Positions 1 through 7,650 of a stretch of 8,451 nucleotides of DNA are shown in pieces. The translations under genes were made by a program, and so were the position numbers. Where the stretch lies: NCBI GenBank assembly GCA_964552035.1, contig CAZKFN010000091.1:1-8451 (forward strand), in the 5' to 3' direction. This DNA is from CAZKFN01 sp964552035. Its GTDB lineage: Bacteria > Bacteroidota > Bacteroidia > Flavobacteriales_E > Vicingaceae. Positions within the stretch are counted from its first letter, which is position 1. Each line of letters begins with the position of its first letter. The notes below the pieces were generated by a model. The model was not told the origin of the DNA. It worked only from the letters and a program-made list of their open reading frames with translations, and searched no databases.

Positions 1-2954
1 TTGGCATGGGTCGTATCTGCAGTAAATGCTGCTACAGGAGTTTCTTCAACTTTAATATATTCCACCTTAGGATTACTTATTTCACAACTATCATCATTTC
101 TACCAAAAAGTTCAACTGTAAATTCACCGGCAGTTAAAAATCTATGCCCCACAAACTCATCTAGGCTATGAAGGGTATCACCATCTCCAAACCGCCAACT
201 AAAAAAGGTAGCATCGCCTGTGGATAAGTTCCTAAAGCTAACGCTATCCCCTGTACAAATAGTTCTTTTATCAGCAGTAAAATCAACTGAAAGTGGACTG
301 GACTTAATAAGCCCTTTTAACAAAACTGAATCTACGCAACCTAAGGTGTCTTCTATCCATAAATAAACGTCTCTGCTACCCGCAGTATAATAGGTGATTA
401 ATTCAGTTCTTTGGGTTGAAGAATCTCCATTCCCAAAGGTCCATAATCTATCTCTAATACCATATTTACTATTGGAAGAGTCTGTAAATTGGACAATTGT
501 GGGCAAACAAGCATCAATTATTTCATAGCCTACTTTTGCAATAGGCTGACTGACAATAACTGTATCGAGTCGCTTTGTTCTACATCCCCCATTTACAGCA
601 TCTAATTCTACAAAATAAATACCCGAACTATCAAAAATATGATCAAAACTGTACTGATTTGTTACAAACTTATTGTTCATATACCAGTTGATGCTATCGT
701 AATAATTTGCATTCTGAAATATAAAATGTGCGGTATCGCCTAAACAGTAGGAATATCGACTCGATGTAATAGAAACCGGAGGCACGGGTGTGATAGAAAT
801 AGTATCGATAGCGGTACTACTACTACAAGGAGATGAGTCATTAAAAACGAGCAATTTAACTTCATAAATAGAATCCTTGGGATAGGTATGAACAGGGTTT
901 ATGTTAACGGAATCAATCGGTGAACCATCTCCAAAATCCCAATAAAATCGTGTTACATCTAGGGCAGCTGAATAAAATTTTATACTTCTATAGTTGCTCG
1001 TATCACAATTATTTATTTGATGAGTAATTTTAACATAAGGACCGTGAACAAAGAAAGTATTAATCGTATCAACGGTATTGGTATCACAACCATTGGAGCT
1101 AATATTCATCATAATTCCATGGCCGCCACCTACATTATTAAAATCTCCCATAGGGACTTTAACTGTATCTTTATTGTCTTGAACAATTTTTATTAGGTTA
1201 CCCCGATAGGTAATATAATATTCAGTTTCAGTAATAAAATTTTTATCAAAGCTTTCATTGATGATAAAAAGGGTGTCTGTAGGACAAAGCGTATCGGGAT
1301 AGAAAGAGAATTTTGGGGTTTGAATACTACCTACAGGGATATTTATTTTAGCGGAATCAGTACATCCAAGGGAATCCGTAATTTTTAGCATAATTTCTGT
1401 ATAAGGAGTATCTAAATTTAAAAGAAAAGGAGGATTTTGATAATATTTAATGCTGTCAACTGTCCATTCATAAGAAGTAATAGGGTATTTTGAAAAACTA
1501 CTGTCTTCAATCATAACGGAATCTGGAATACAAAAACCAGAATGATCAAACGTTATTATCTTTTGATGGATAGAGGCGATAATTCCATTGTGTATTCGAT
1601 TTGTATCAGCAAGCACTGTATCTCTACAACCCAATGGACTAATGGCAATTAAAGTATCGTCAAAATAAAATGTTTTATGTTTATAATTCCCATTTTCTGT
1701 ATAATGAAGAGGACTCCCTTCTTCTTTAAAGGAAGTCTTTATGGTATCTGAAATATTAGAATAAGAACCAATTCTCCAAAAATAGTCTGCAGGAATATTG
1801 CTACTTGCCGTAAAAATAAAGTTGTTATAGGGGTCACAAAAATTATGCTTATCCGTTATGAAATTGGCAATTAACTCTTCAACATAAATACTATCGGTAT
1901 AAGTGCTAGAGCATGCTGAGCCGGCAGATACAGTTAACTTTACCTTGTGCCACCCAGGACTTTTATAGGTATATGCAGGTTCGGTAAACGAAGAACTATT
2001 TCCATCGCCAAAATCCCAAGTATAAGTTCTAGCACCCTCTGATTTATTGGTAACTAAAAATGAGGCACCCAGACAAATTGAATCTGTAGCAAACTCAAAC
2101 AATGCCTTGCTTTTTTCTAATCTAACAAAGTTCTTTATCAATAAAGTGTCGGAACAATTGGCACTGATAACAATTAAGCGAACATCATAAGTACCTAAAC
2201 CATTGTATGTATGTTTAGGGTTGGTTTCAGTGGAGGTCTTTCCATCGCCAAAATCCCAGAAATAAGATAAACCTGTTCCAGTAGATTGGTTAATAAAATT
2301 AACCGTATGTATTGAGTCGCAACTTATAGGAGAGTTAGAACTATTAAAAAGTGCTTTTGCTTGATCAAAAACAACGATAGCGGGTTTAGCAATAATGTTT
2401 TTGCATCCATTATTATCTTCAACCTCTAAGGAAGGAGCATAGTTACCAGAAGTAAGGTATTCATGATAAGTATTTTGTCCACTACCTGCCTGACTTCCAT
2501 CTGAAAAATCCCATTTAAAAGATTTAAATCCCGAACTATTAGTGGTAGAGGTGCTTTTGAAATTAACAATTAGAGGAGCACATCCAAGTTTAGGGTCGTA
2601 AGTAAAATCCGGAATAGGGAGGCCAAATACCTCAATATAATTAGTTTTAATCAAAGAGTCTAAACCGTTACCATCACTTACGACTAACTTTACATTATAT
2701 TTTCCTGCTTGAAGATAAGTTGCTGTTGGATCTTTTTGAGTAGAAGAATTTCCATTTCCAAAATCCCAAAAATAACTAAGGTTATTCCCCGTGCTGGTGT
2801 TTGTAAATTTAACATTAACTAATCCACAACCTGAAGTTGTATCGGCAATAAAATCAGCCTTAACTTGCCCCACACTCTTGAAAGAAAAAAAGAAAAAAAG
2901 AATCAGAAAGAGGGTGTAAGCTATAAAATCAGAAAAAGATAAATTTTTTATCAT
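1..2954 (-). CDS. Large secreted PKD-repeat surface protein, probable T9SS cargo/adhesin (3' end outside window)
   Basis: The frame is open from ATG at 2954 to the window edge: 984 codons with no stop, so the C-terminus is missing. Residues 1 to about 30 form a signal peptide with a Phe/Leu-rich core (about 11-24) ending near SVGQ. The rest is a chain of PKD/Ig-like units spaced 80-87 residues apart, each with the core tryptophan motif: WDFGNG at W63, WDFSDG at W148, WDFGDG at W233, W313 and W672, WTFGNG at W838 and WRFGDG at W920. Weaker units sit near W393, W497, about 580 and W757. Many units carry one or two cysteines, fitting an extracellular protein. Family knowledge: such Bacteroidota proteins usually end in a T9SS sorting domain and act as adhesins or motility surface proteins. 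That end is not visible, so cargo status is inferred from the divergent porP/porE-like neighbours. Start choice: this ATG precedes the signal peptide directly. Confidence 0.9.
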   Translation of the reverse strand, partial: MIKNLSFSDFIAYTLFLILFFFFSFKSVGQVKADFIADTTSGCGLVNVKFTNTSTGNNLSYFWDFGNGNSSTQKDPTATYLQAGKYNVKLVVSDGNGLDSLIKTNYIEVFGLPIPDFTYDPKLGCAPLIVNFKSTSTTNSSGFKSFKWDFSDGSQAGSGQNTYHEYLTSGNYAPSLEVEDNNGCKNIIAKPAIVVFDQAKALFNSSNSPISCDSIHTVNFINQSTGTGLSYFWDFGDGKTSTETNPKHTYNGLGTYDVRLIVISANCSDTLLIKNFVRLEKSKALFEFATDSICLGASFLVTNKSEGARTYTWDFGDGNSSSFTEPAYTYKSPGWHKVKLTVSAGSACSSTYTDSIYVEELIANFITDKHNFCDPYNNFIFTASSNIPADYFWRIGSYSNISDTIKTSFKEEGSPLHYTENGNYKHKTFYFDDTLIAISPLGCRDTVLADTNRIHNGIIASIHQKIITFDHSGFCIPDSVMIEDSSFSKYPITSYEWTVDSIKYYQNPPFLLNLDTPYTEIMLKITDSLGCTDSAKINIPVGSIQTPKFSFYPDTLCPTDTLFIINESFDKNFITETEYYITYRGNLIKIVQDNKDTVKVPMGDFNNVGGGHGIMMNISSNGCDTNTVDTINTFFVHGPYVKITHQINNCDTSNYRSIKFYSAALDVTRFYWDFGDGSPIDSVNINPVHTYPKDSIYEVKLLVFNDSSPCSSSTAIDTISITPVPPVSITSSRYSYCLGDTAHFIFQNANYYDSINWYMNNKFVTNQYSFDHIFDSSGIYFVELDAVNGGCRTKRLDTVIVSQPIAKVGYEIIDACLPTIVQFTDSSNSKYGIRDRLWTFGNGDSSTQRTELITYYTAGSRDVYLWIEDTLGCVDSVLLKGLIKSSPLSVDFTADKRTICTGDSVSFRNLSTGDATFFSWRFGDGDTLHSLDEFVGHRFLTAGEFTVELFGRNDDSCEISNPKVEYIKVEETPVAAFTADTTHA
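120..2860 (-). repeat. Tandem PKD/Ig-like coding units, about 11 copies with 240-262 bp period
   Basis: The tryptophan codon of the PKD core motif recurs at 2766, 2511, 2256, 2016, 1776, 1464, 939, 684, 441 and 195 (low coordinate of each codon). Gaps are mostly 240-255 bp; the 525 bp gap between 1464 and 939 leaves room for one further unit without the motif. The closest DNA match is a 20-base identical block at 1999-2018 and 2239-2258, exactly 240 bp apart, encoding part of WDFGDG. Elsewhere the units have diverged at DNA level, so this is an old domain array rather than a recent expansion. Confidence 0.75.
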
Positions 2955-2978
2955 TAAAAGAATTATTAATTTGGTCTA
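2955..2978. promoter_or_regulatory. Very short divergent intergenic region between PKD gene and porP-like gene
   Basis: Only 24 bases separate the two start codons, too few to hold two complete promoters. At least one promoter must therefore lie inside the opposite coding region. I found no exact Bacteroidota TAnnTTTG box on either strand here. Near misses are TTAATTTG at 2966-2973 (plus strand) and a TA-N3-TTTG on the minus strand just inside the porP-like gene. The divergent layout is seen directly; shared control of the two transcripts is inference. Confidence 0.4.
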
Positions 2979-3521
2979 GTGATAGAATTTAAAAATACAA
3001 AATTTAATTTAATTTTCATATTGATAATACTATCTTACTACAATACCTATGGGCAAGACGTACATTTTTCACAGAGGTTGTCTTCCGATAGGGATAAAAA
3101 TCCAGCTTTTTTAAATTCATTTGATGGAAATTGGCAATTTGCAAGTGTTCACAGGCAACAATGGCAGGTAATAGGAGTACCTTATACAACTTCTTCTATA
3201 CTCTTTACTCATAATTTTTATACACCTATAAGGGCTCTAGAAGTATTTGGTGGTCTTCAATATACCAATGATAAAAGTGGAAGTGCAAATCTATTAATCA
3301 ATAGAATGGCTTTGAATTTGGGAGCTACTTATCAAACCGATATGGGACGATTTACATTAGCTACATCTAACAATATTTACAATAAAAACTTTAATCAAAA
3401 GGGTCTGACATTTCCTTCTCAATACGATAGAAATAGGGGAGGATTTAATGAAAACTTAGCATCAGGTGAAAATTTTGCTGGAGAATCAATAAACTATTAT
3501 CAGCTAAATATAGGATTGAGA

Positions 3522-3524
3522 TGA
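3522..3524 (+). other. In-frame TGA disrupting the porP-like gene
   Basis: Coding character and family features continue in the same frame on both sides of this codon, so the lesion is a substitution and not a frameshift. TGG to TGA is the simplest explanation. Residues just after it (KHKLSDEW, then NSGIYTQN) read as ordinary beta-barrel sequence. Confidence 0.8.
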
Positions 3525-3983
3525 AAGCATAAACTTTCCGATGAGTGGAGAGTTAATTCAGGTATTTATACTCAGAATATTAATACGCATCAAGAATCTT
3601 TCTTAGACCAGAGCAACCAAAAACAAATAAGCTATGGAATTCAGCTTATTGCCATCCGACAAACTCGAGAAGAAATGAGCTTGGAGCCTTATTTTTCATT
3701 TCATAGAATCGCCAATGCTTCAGAGAGTATTGCAGGTTTAGCATTAGGGTTTGACACGGAGAGCTTTGGAGTAATTAATGAGATTAAACCATTTTTATTC
3801 CTACGAACAGGTATAAATAGAAATACAGATGCTGTTATTTTAGGTTCTTATTTTAATGTGCGAGATTTTGATTTTGCTTTATCCTACGATGCCAATGTAT
3901 CCGACTTAAGATTAGCATCTAATTATAGGGGAGGTTTTGAATTAAGTTTAATCTATACAGCTAAAGCGAAGCGATTAAAAAAT

Positions 3984-3989
3984 AGGAGG
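3984..3989 (+). promoter_or_regulatory. Strong Shine-Dalgarno site for the porE-like gene
   Basis: AGGAGG lies seven bases before GTG 3997, inside the end of the porP-like coding sequence. It supports that GTG as the start, which is also the only start that keeps the signal peptide. Such a perfect site is unusual in Bacteroidota, where most genes use A-rich leaders. Together with the 14-base overlap it points to translation coupled to, or partly independent of, porP. Confidence 0.6.
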
Positions 3990-5184
3990 GTTCCTTGTGT
4001 ACGTTATTAGGTATTTAACTTTATTACTTTTGTTCGTATTCTCTGTTCAACTATCTGCTCAGGAACATTTGGATTATATGAATGCTAGAAAGCTTAAGAG
4101 ATTTGGGAAATTAGCAGAAAGAGAGAACGATTTATTAACTGCAACTCTATATTATCAAGGCTATTTAGATAAAAAACCAAAAGACTATAAAATGGCTTAT
4201 CATTTAGCCGATAATTATAGAGCAATTGGCAATTTCCCTTTGGCTCAAAAGCTTTATGAAGAGGTTTGGAAAAACAAACCGGATAAATATCCTCTTTCTC
4301 AATTTTACTTAGCAGAGACCATGAGAATCAATGGAGATTGTGAAAATGCTGTTCCCATTTATGTGAATTTTAGAAAAAGATATAGAAAGGGCAATAACAG
4401 TCAAACTTATCGAAGAATGGCTAGAGAGAGAATTGAAAGTTGTGAGGATTTTGACAATTCCAAAAAGCCCGAGTTGAATCCCAATGTTGTGGTTACTTTA
4501 TTGCCACAGCCAATTAATGGAGAGCATTTAGAAGCATCTCCAATTTATTTGGACAAAGAGGTTTTACTTTATAATTCCATGAAGAGTAACGGAAAGCTGG
4601 TATTTGATAGAGATGAAGAACTCCCCAAACGGAATTTTTATATTGCTGAAGAAAATAATAGAAATTGGATAGACAAAGGCTTGTGGGCGGAAGAGCCTAT
4701 TCTCCAAGGGAAAGAGTTAGGCAATGGAGCTTTTAACCAAGATAAAAGTAGATTTTATTTCTCTGCTTGTGAAGCAGATTATAAAGGAAAGATAAATTGT
4801 GATTTATATAGGATAGATAAAAAAAAGGAATCTTGGTCCCATCCCATAAACTTGGGTAAGGAAGTGAATACAAAATATACAGAAACACAACCTACAGTTG
4901 GTTTAGATGAAAGAGGTAGAGAGATTGTTTATTTTGTTTCCGATAGAGATGGGGGGAAGGGGGGATTAGATATTTGGTACACCATTTACGATGAAAAAAG
5001 GAATACGTATAGAACAGCAAGAAATTGTGGTTCAAAAATTAATACCAAGGGAAATGAAATGACTCCTTTTGTAGATGCAGCTGATGGCACTTTTTATTTT
5101 AGCTCAGATGGACATAAAGGCTATGGTCAATTGGACATTTTCTTTACTTCTGGTTTAAAATCCCGTTGGGATATTGTAAGTAAT

Positions 5185-5191
5185 TTAGTCC
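5185..5191 (+). other. Frameshift 1 in the porE-like gene (apparent one-base deletion)
   Basis: The first frame ends SNLVLK then TAA at 5197-5199. Adding one G next to 5188 turns TTA GTC into TTA GGT CCT and joins SNL to GPEINTSADELYY, which leads smoothly into the next propeller blade. The TTG at 5217 is therefore not a real start; the coding sequence runs through it. Confidence 0.85.
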
Positions 5192-5821
5192 TGAAATAAA
5201 TACTTCAGCCGATGAGTTGTACTATATTCGTCATAAGACAAAAGATAAAGGCTATTTCGTATCCAATAGGAAAAGAGATGGAAAGTTAAAGTTATGTTGT
5301 GACGACTTGTATTTTTTTGAAGAACTGGGAAAACTAAAGCTTTTGGCTAAAGGAGAAGTTAAGGCCATTACTGTAGATGGAAATAAGGAAGTTTTGCCTA
5401 GAACTAAGGTTACCTTATTTCAATTAAACGATGAGGGAGAAAGATTGTATCAAAGTAGCACTTTAAGCCGTGAAGATGGAAGTTATGATTTGCGCTTAAA
5501 GCCAAATACAAATTATATTTTACGGGTAGAAAAAGAAGAATTTTTAGCAGAAGAGCGGGAGATATCGACAAAAAACATATATCAAGACAAGGATTTAATC
5601 CACGACATTGCACTGGAAACCATAAAAGAAAGAAAGTTTATTATTGAAAATATAGAGTTCGATTTCAACAGCTATAAATTAACCACAACAGCAAAAAGTA
5701 TTATAGATAAAACAGTTTATCAAATCCTATTGCAAAACCCTACTATAATTGTTGAAATATCAGCCCATTCCGATAGTATTGGCTCAAAGGCAAGTAACCT
5801 TAGCTTTTCCGGCAAACGGGC

Positions 5822-5831
5822 CAAACAATAG
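5822..5831 (+). other. Frameshift 2 in the porE-like gene (apparent loss of one A)
   Basis: Reading AAA as AAAA at 5823-5825 removes the TAG at 5829-5831 and changes GKRAKQ-stop to GKRAKTIVDYL. This restores the OmpA-like motif and an open frame to TAA at 6014-6016. The lesion is in a short homopolymer, a type that can be a sequencing error. Confidence 0.85.
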
Positions 5832-6012
5832 TAGATTATCTGATTCAAAAGGGAATAGATAAAAATAGAATGAAATCCAAAGGATATGGTGATACTCAGC
5901 CTATAGCTCCTAACTCTCTACCTGATGGCTCAGACAATGTAGAAGGTAGAGCTAGAAACCGCAGGGCAGAATTTAAAGTTATTGGAGAAATAGAATTAGA
6001 AGATGATTGGGA

Positions 6013-6016
6013 TTAA
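6013..6016. other. Overlapping stop codons of convergent genes
   Basis: The palindrome TTAA holds both stops: the minus-strand TAA of kdsA (6013-6015) and the plus-strand TAA of the porE-like gene (6014-6016). There is no intergenic space, so any terminator for either gene must lie within the other coding region. Confidence 0.85.
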
Positions 6017-6825
6017 ATAACCGCCTTTCTAATTCGGATTAATTTTTCCAAAAGCTCTTCAAGCCTATCTAAATGGAGCATATTTGCCCCATCCGATTTA
6101 GCTTCTTGGGGATTAAAATGAGTTTCTAAGAAAATGCCATCTGCACCTGAGGCAATGGCAGCTTTACCAATTGTTTCAATCATTTCAGGTTGTCCGCCCG
6201 TAACTCCACTACTTTGGTTAGGTTGTTGAAGAGAGTGGGTAATATCCATAACCACAGGAACATTAAAAGCTTTCATGGTAGGAATTCCTCTAAAGTCAAC
6301 CACTAAATCTTGGTATCCAAATGTAGTTCCTCTATCGGTTACCCAAACCTTATCATTTCCTGATTCTCTCACCTTATTAATTGCAAACTTCATAGCATCT
6401 GCCGCTAGAAACTGTCCTTTTTTTATGTTGATGTGCTTCCCTGTTTTAGCTGCAGCAACCAACAAATCCGTTTGTCGGCATAAAAAAGCTGGAATTTGAA
6501 TAACGTCCACATATTTTGCGGCTAATTCAGCTTCCTCAGCTGCGTGTATATCTGTTATAACGGGAATATTGTAACGCTCTTTAATAGCTTTTAATATTTC
6601 TAGTGCTTCTTTATCGCCTATACCGGTAAAAGAATCCAGTCTAGAGCGATTGGCTTTTCGATAAGAACCTTTAAATATCCAAGGTATTTCTAAACGATTA
6701 GTTATTTCGTAGATTCTTTTAGCAATTTTAAATGCCATTTCTTCGCCTTCAATGGCACAAGGCCCTGCCAATAAAAAAAAGCTTCTATTTTTAATAAATT
6801 TAATATTAGGAACTGATTCTATCAT
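6013..6825 (-). CDS. kdsA: 2-dehydro-3-deoxyphosphooctonate aldolase (KDO-8-phosphate synthase), class II
   Basis: This cytoplasmic enzyme condenses phosphoenolpyruvate with arabinose-5-phosphate to give KDO-8-phosphate, the precursor of the inner-core sugar of lipopolysaccharide. It has 270 residues, normal for the family. Diagnostic motifs: LLAGPCAIE (20s), KGSYRKANRS (52-61), TDIH (91-94), IQIPAFLCRQTDLL (109-122), NIKKGQFL (133-140), DRGTTFGY (164-171) and DITHSLQQP (194-202). The four ligands that mark the metal-dependent class II enzymes, by comparison with the Aquifex enzyme, are all present: Cys23 (AGPC), His197 (THS), Glu234 (LETH) and Asp245 (KSD). Class I enzymes have Asn in place of the Cys. 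The ATG at 6825 starts just before the first beta strand. Its TAA overlaps the TAA of the convergent porE-like gene. No clear promoter box was seen upstream; a terminator separates it from the yceI-like gene. Confidence 0.96.
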   Translation of the reverse strand: MIESVPNIKFIKNRSFFLLAGPCAIEGEEMAFKIAKRIYEITNRLEIPWIFKGSYRKANRSRLDSFTGIGDKEALEILKAIKERYNIPVITDIHAAEEAELAAKYVDVIQIPAFLCRQTDLLVAAAKTGKHINIKKGQFLAADAMKFAINKVRESGNDKVWVTDRGTTFGYQDLVVDFRGIPTMKAFNVPVVMDITHSLQQPNQSSGVTGGQPEMIETIGKAAIASGADGIFLETHFNPQEAKSDGANMLHLDRLEELLEKLIRIRKAVI

Positions 6826-6885
6826 TATTATCCGTATTGATTTTATTATTTATTAAGGTGTTTTTCTAATTGGAAAGTTATTCAT

Positions 6886-6914
6886 AAAAAAGGTCGAAGA
6901 CGCTGCTTCGACCT
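6886..6914 (-). terminator. Rho-independent terminator of the yceI-like gene
   Basis: AGGTCGAAG (6891-6899) and CTTCGACCT (6906-6914) form a perfect 9-bp stem with a 6-base loop. On the minus strand the stem is followed by TTTTTATG. It starts about 26 bases after the yceI-like stop, before kdsA, so the two genes are probably separate transcription units. Confidence 0.85.
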
Positions 6915-6940
6915 AAATCTTATATTGTTTTTATCAACGA

Positions 6941-7573
6941 TTAAAACTTAAGCAGTACACCTACTTTAATATCGTTTGAAATGACCATATCCTTTACAGG
7001 ATGTGTAAAAGCTACATCGAAGTCTTGACGATTAAAAACGAGTACACCTTCTGCTGTACCTTCTTCTTTGTTCACTACAATATTTTCAACAACTGCATCA
7101 TTACTAATGCCTCTAATGGTAAGTAAGCCTTCTAAATTATTTCCATTCATAGCATTAATTGTAAAGCTAGCAGTTGGATGCTCTTCAACTAAAAAGAAAT
7201 CATCAGATTGCAAGTGATTGATGAGATTTTCTTGAGGATTCTCTTCACTATAGTTTTCATCTGTTGGAGCAATAGTAGTCATGTCTACAACAAAGTTTCC
7301 ACCAACCAATTGGTCTCCTTCAAATTCCAAATAACCGTCAGACAAGTTGATTAATCCCTCATGCGTGTACACGCCCATTAGTTCTCCGAACCAATTCACT
7401 TTACTTTCTTCCGATACTACCTGAAAGCTTTCTCTTTCTATTTGCTCACCTTCAACAGTGGTTTCCACTTCTACAACTTGTTCTTGTTGTTTATCTTTTT
7501 GAACAGCATCTCCACAGGCTGCAAATGCAATGCCAAGGAAAAGTGCAATAATTAAATAATTTGTTTTCTTCAT
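6941..7573 (-). CDS. YceI-family lipoprotein
   Basis: The start is the ATG at 7573, giving 210 residues. It is the only start that places a lipoprotein signal correctly: MKKTNYLII, a hydrophobic run, then FAAC with lipidated Cys20. A Gln/Glu/Val-rich linker (about 21-50) follows, then a YceI-like domain (about 52-208). Its hallmarks are SKVNWFGE (57-64), the GVYTHEG turn, LQSDDFF (121-127), HPTASFTI (132-139), LTIRG (151-155) and FNRQDFDV (180-187). YceI domains are lipocalin-like barrels; characterised members bind isoprenoid-type lipids, but the ligand here cannot be told from sequence. After Cys20 there is only one acidic residue (CGDAVQ), so no clear surface-export signal is seen. Membrane-anchored lipoprotein is the safe call. 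It has its own promoter box and terminator. A longer reading across the N run is an artefact. Confidence 0.92.
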   Translation of the reverse strand: MKKTNYLIIALFLGIAFAACGDAVQKDKQQEQVVEVETTVEGEQIERESFQVVSEESKVNWFGELMGVYTHEGLINLSDGYLEFEGDQLVGGNFVVDMTTIAPTDENYSEENPQENLINHLQSDDFFLVEEHPTASFTINAMNGNNLEGLLTIRGISNDAVVENIVVNKEEGTAEGVLVFNRQDFDVAFTHPVKDMVISNDIKVGVLLKF

Positions 7574-7603
7574 TTTGTTTTTATTATGGTTTTTGTGAAT
7601 ATG

Positions 7604-7611
7604 CAAACATA
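7604..7611 (-). promoter_or_regulatory. Bacteroidota -7 promoter box for the yceI-like gene
   Basis: TATGTTTG on the minus strand matches TAnnTTTG exactly. It would start a transcript near 7600, leaving an A-rich leader of about 27 bases ending AAAACAAAATG, the usual form in this phylum. The matching -33 region falls close to the N gap and no TTTG is visible in the known part. Confidence 0.55.
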
Positions 7612-7637
7612 TAAATATATAAGATTCTATTTTGGAT

Positions 7638-7647
7638 NNNNNNNNNN
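7638..7647. other. Assembly gap, ten Ns
   Basis: Ten undetermined bases lie between the yceI-like promoter region and the U-tract terminator. The run may stand for a gap of unknown size, so distances across it are unreliable. Confidence 0.95.
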
Positions 7648-7650
7648 AAT

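Larger units (their letters stand above)
2979..4010 (+). pseudogene. PorP/SprF-family T9SS outer-membrane protein, interrupted by an in-frame TGA
   Basis: The gene reads as one frame of 344 codons, broken only by TGA at 3522-3524 (codon 182). The upstream piece is 2979-3524; the open frame continues directly after the stop, and the next in-frame ATG is at 3675. The start is GTG 2979, since a TAG lies just upstream in frame; it precedes a hydrophobic signal peptide (about residues 8-22) ending near TYG. The mature N-terminus QDVHFSQ, the following NPAF segment and the basic C-terminus ending RRVPCVRY are typical of PorP/SprF proteins, as is a length near 340. These are predicted outer-membrane beta-barrels; SprF-like members are needed for export of particular large T9SS cargo. 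It overlaps the porE-like gene by 14 bases. The context LGLR-stop-KHKL suggests TGG (Trp) mutated or was misread as TGA. I am confident of the family, not of whether the break is real. Confidence 0.85.
3997..6016 (+). pseudogene. PorE-like T9SS accessory protein (TPR, PD40 propeller, CRD, OmpA C-terminus), two frameshifts
   Basis: Restoring one base at about 5188 and one at about 5823 gives a single 673-residue protein, the size and domain order of PorE. Order: signal peptide 1-21 (ends LSAQ, no lipobox Cys); TPR helices about 35-115; PD40 beta-propeller about 165-435 with blade motifs YFVSDRDGGKGGLDIW, FYFSSDGHKGYGQLDIF and CCDDLYFF; carboxypeptidase-regulatory-like fold about 450-530; OmpA_C-like peptidoglycan-binding domain about 550-665 with AHSDSIG (Asp593) and, after the second lesion, RRAEF. 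As written it splits into 3997-5199, a middle piece read from about 5187 to 5831, and a tail from 5825 to TAA 6014-6016. PorE is periplasmic and anchors the PorK/PorN-PorP machinery to the cell wall. The second frameshift cuts off the second half of the peptidoglycan-binding domain. It may equally be a paralogue serving only the neighbouring adhesin. Confidence 0.85.

Noticed and set aside
2966..2973. TTAATTTG as the -7 box of the porP-like gene
   Set aside because: It has one mismatch to TAnnTTTG, no -33 partner, and would sit almost on the start codon. Kept only as a weak possibility.
3522..3524. TGA read as Trp or Sec by a variant genetic code
   Set aside because: No TGA occurs in the 984-codon PKD frame or in the other intact genes, Trp is always TGG, and there is no evident selenocysteine hairpin or reason for Sec in a PorP protein.
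5217..5219. TTG 5217 as the start of a separate OmpA-like gene
   Set aside because: The frame is open and homologous in character upstream to about 5187, joining the previous propeller blade once one base is restored.
5410..5613. Minus-strand frame of 67 codons
   Set aside because: It is antisense to the carboxypeptidase-regulatory-like domain of the porE-like gene and shows no family features.
6275..6499. Plus-strand frame of 74 codons
   Set aside because: It is antisense to the conserved core of kdsA; a shadow frame.
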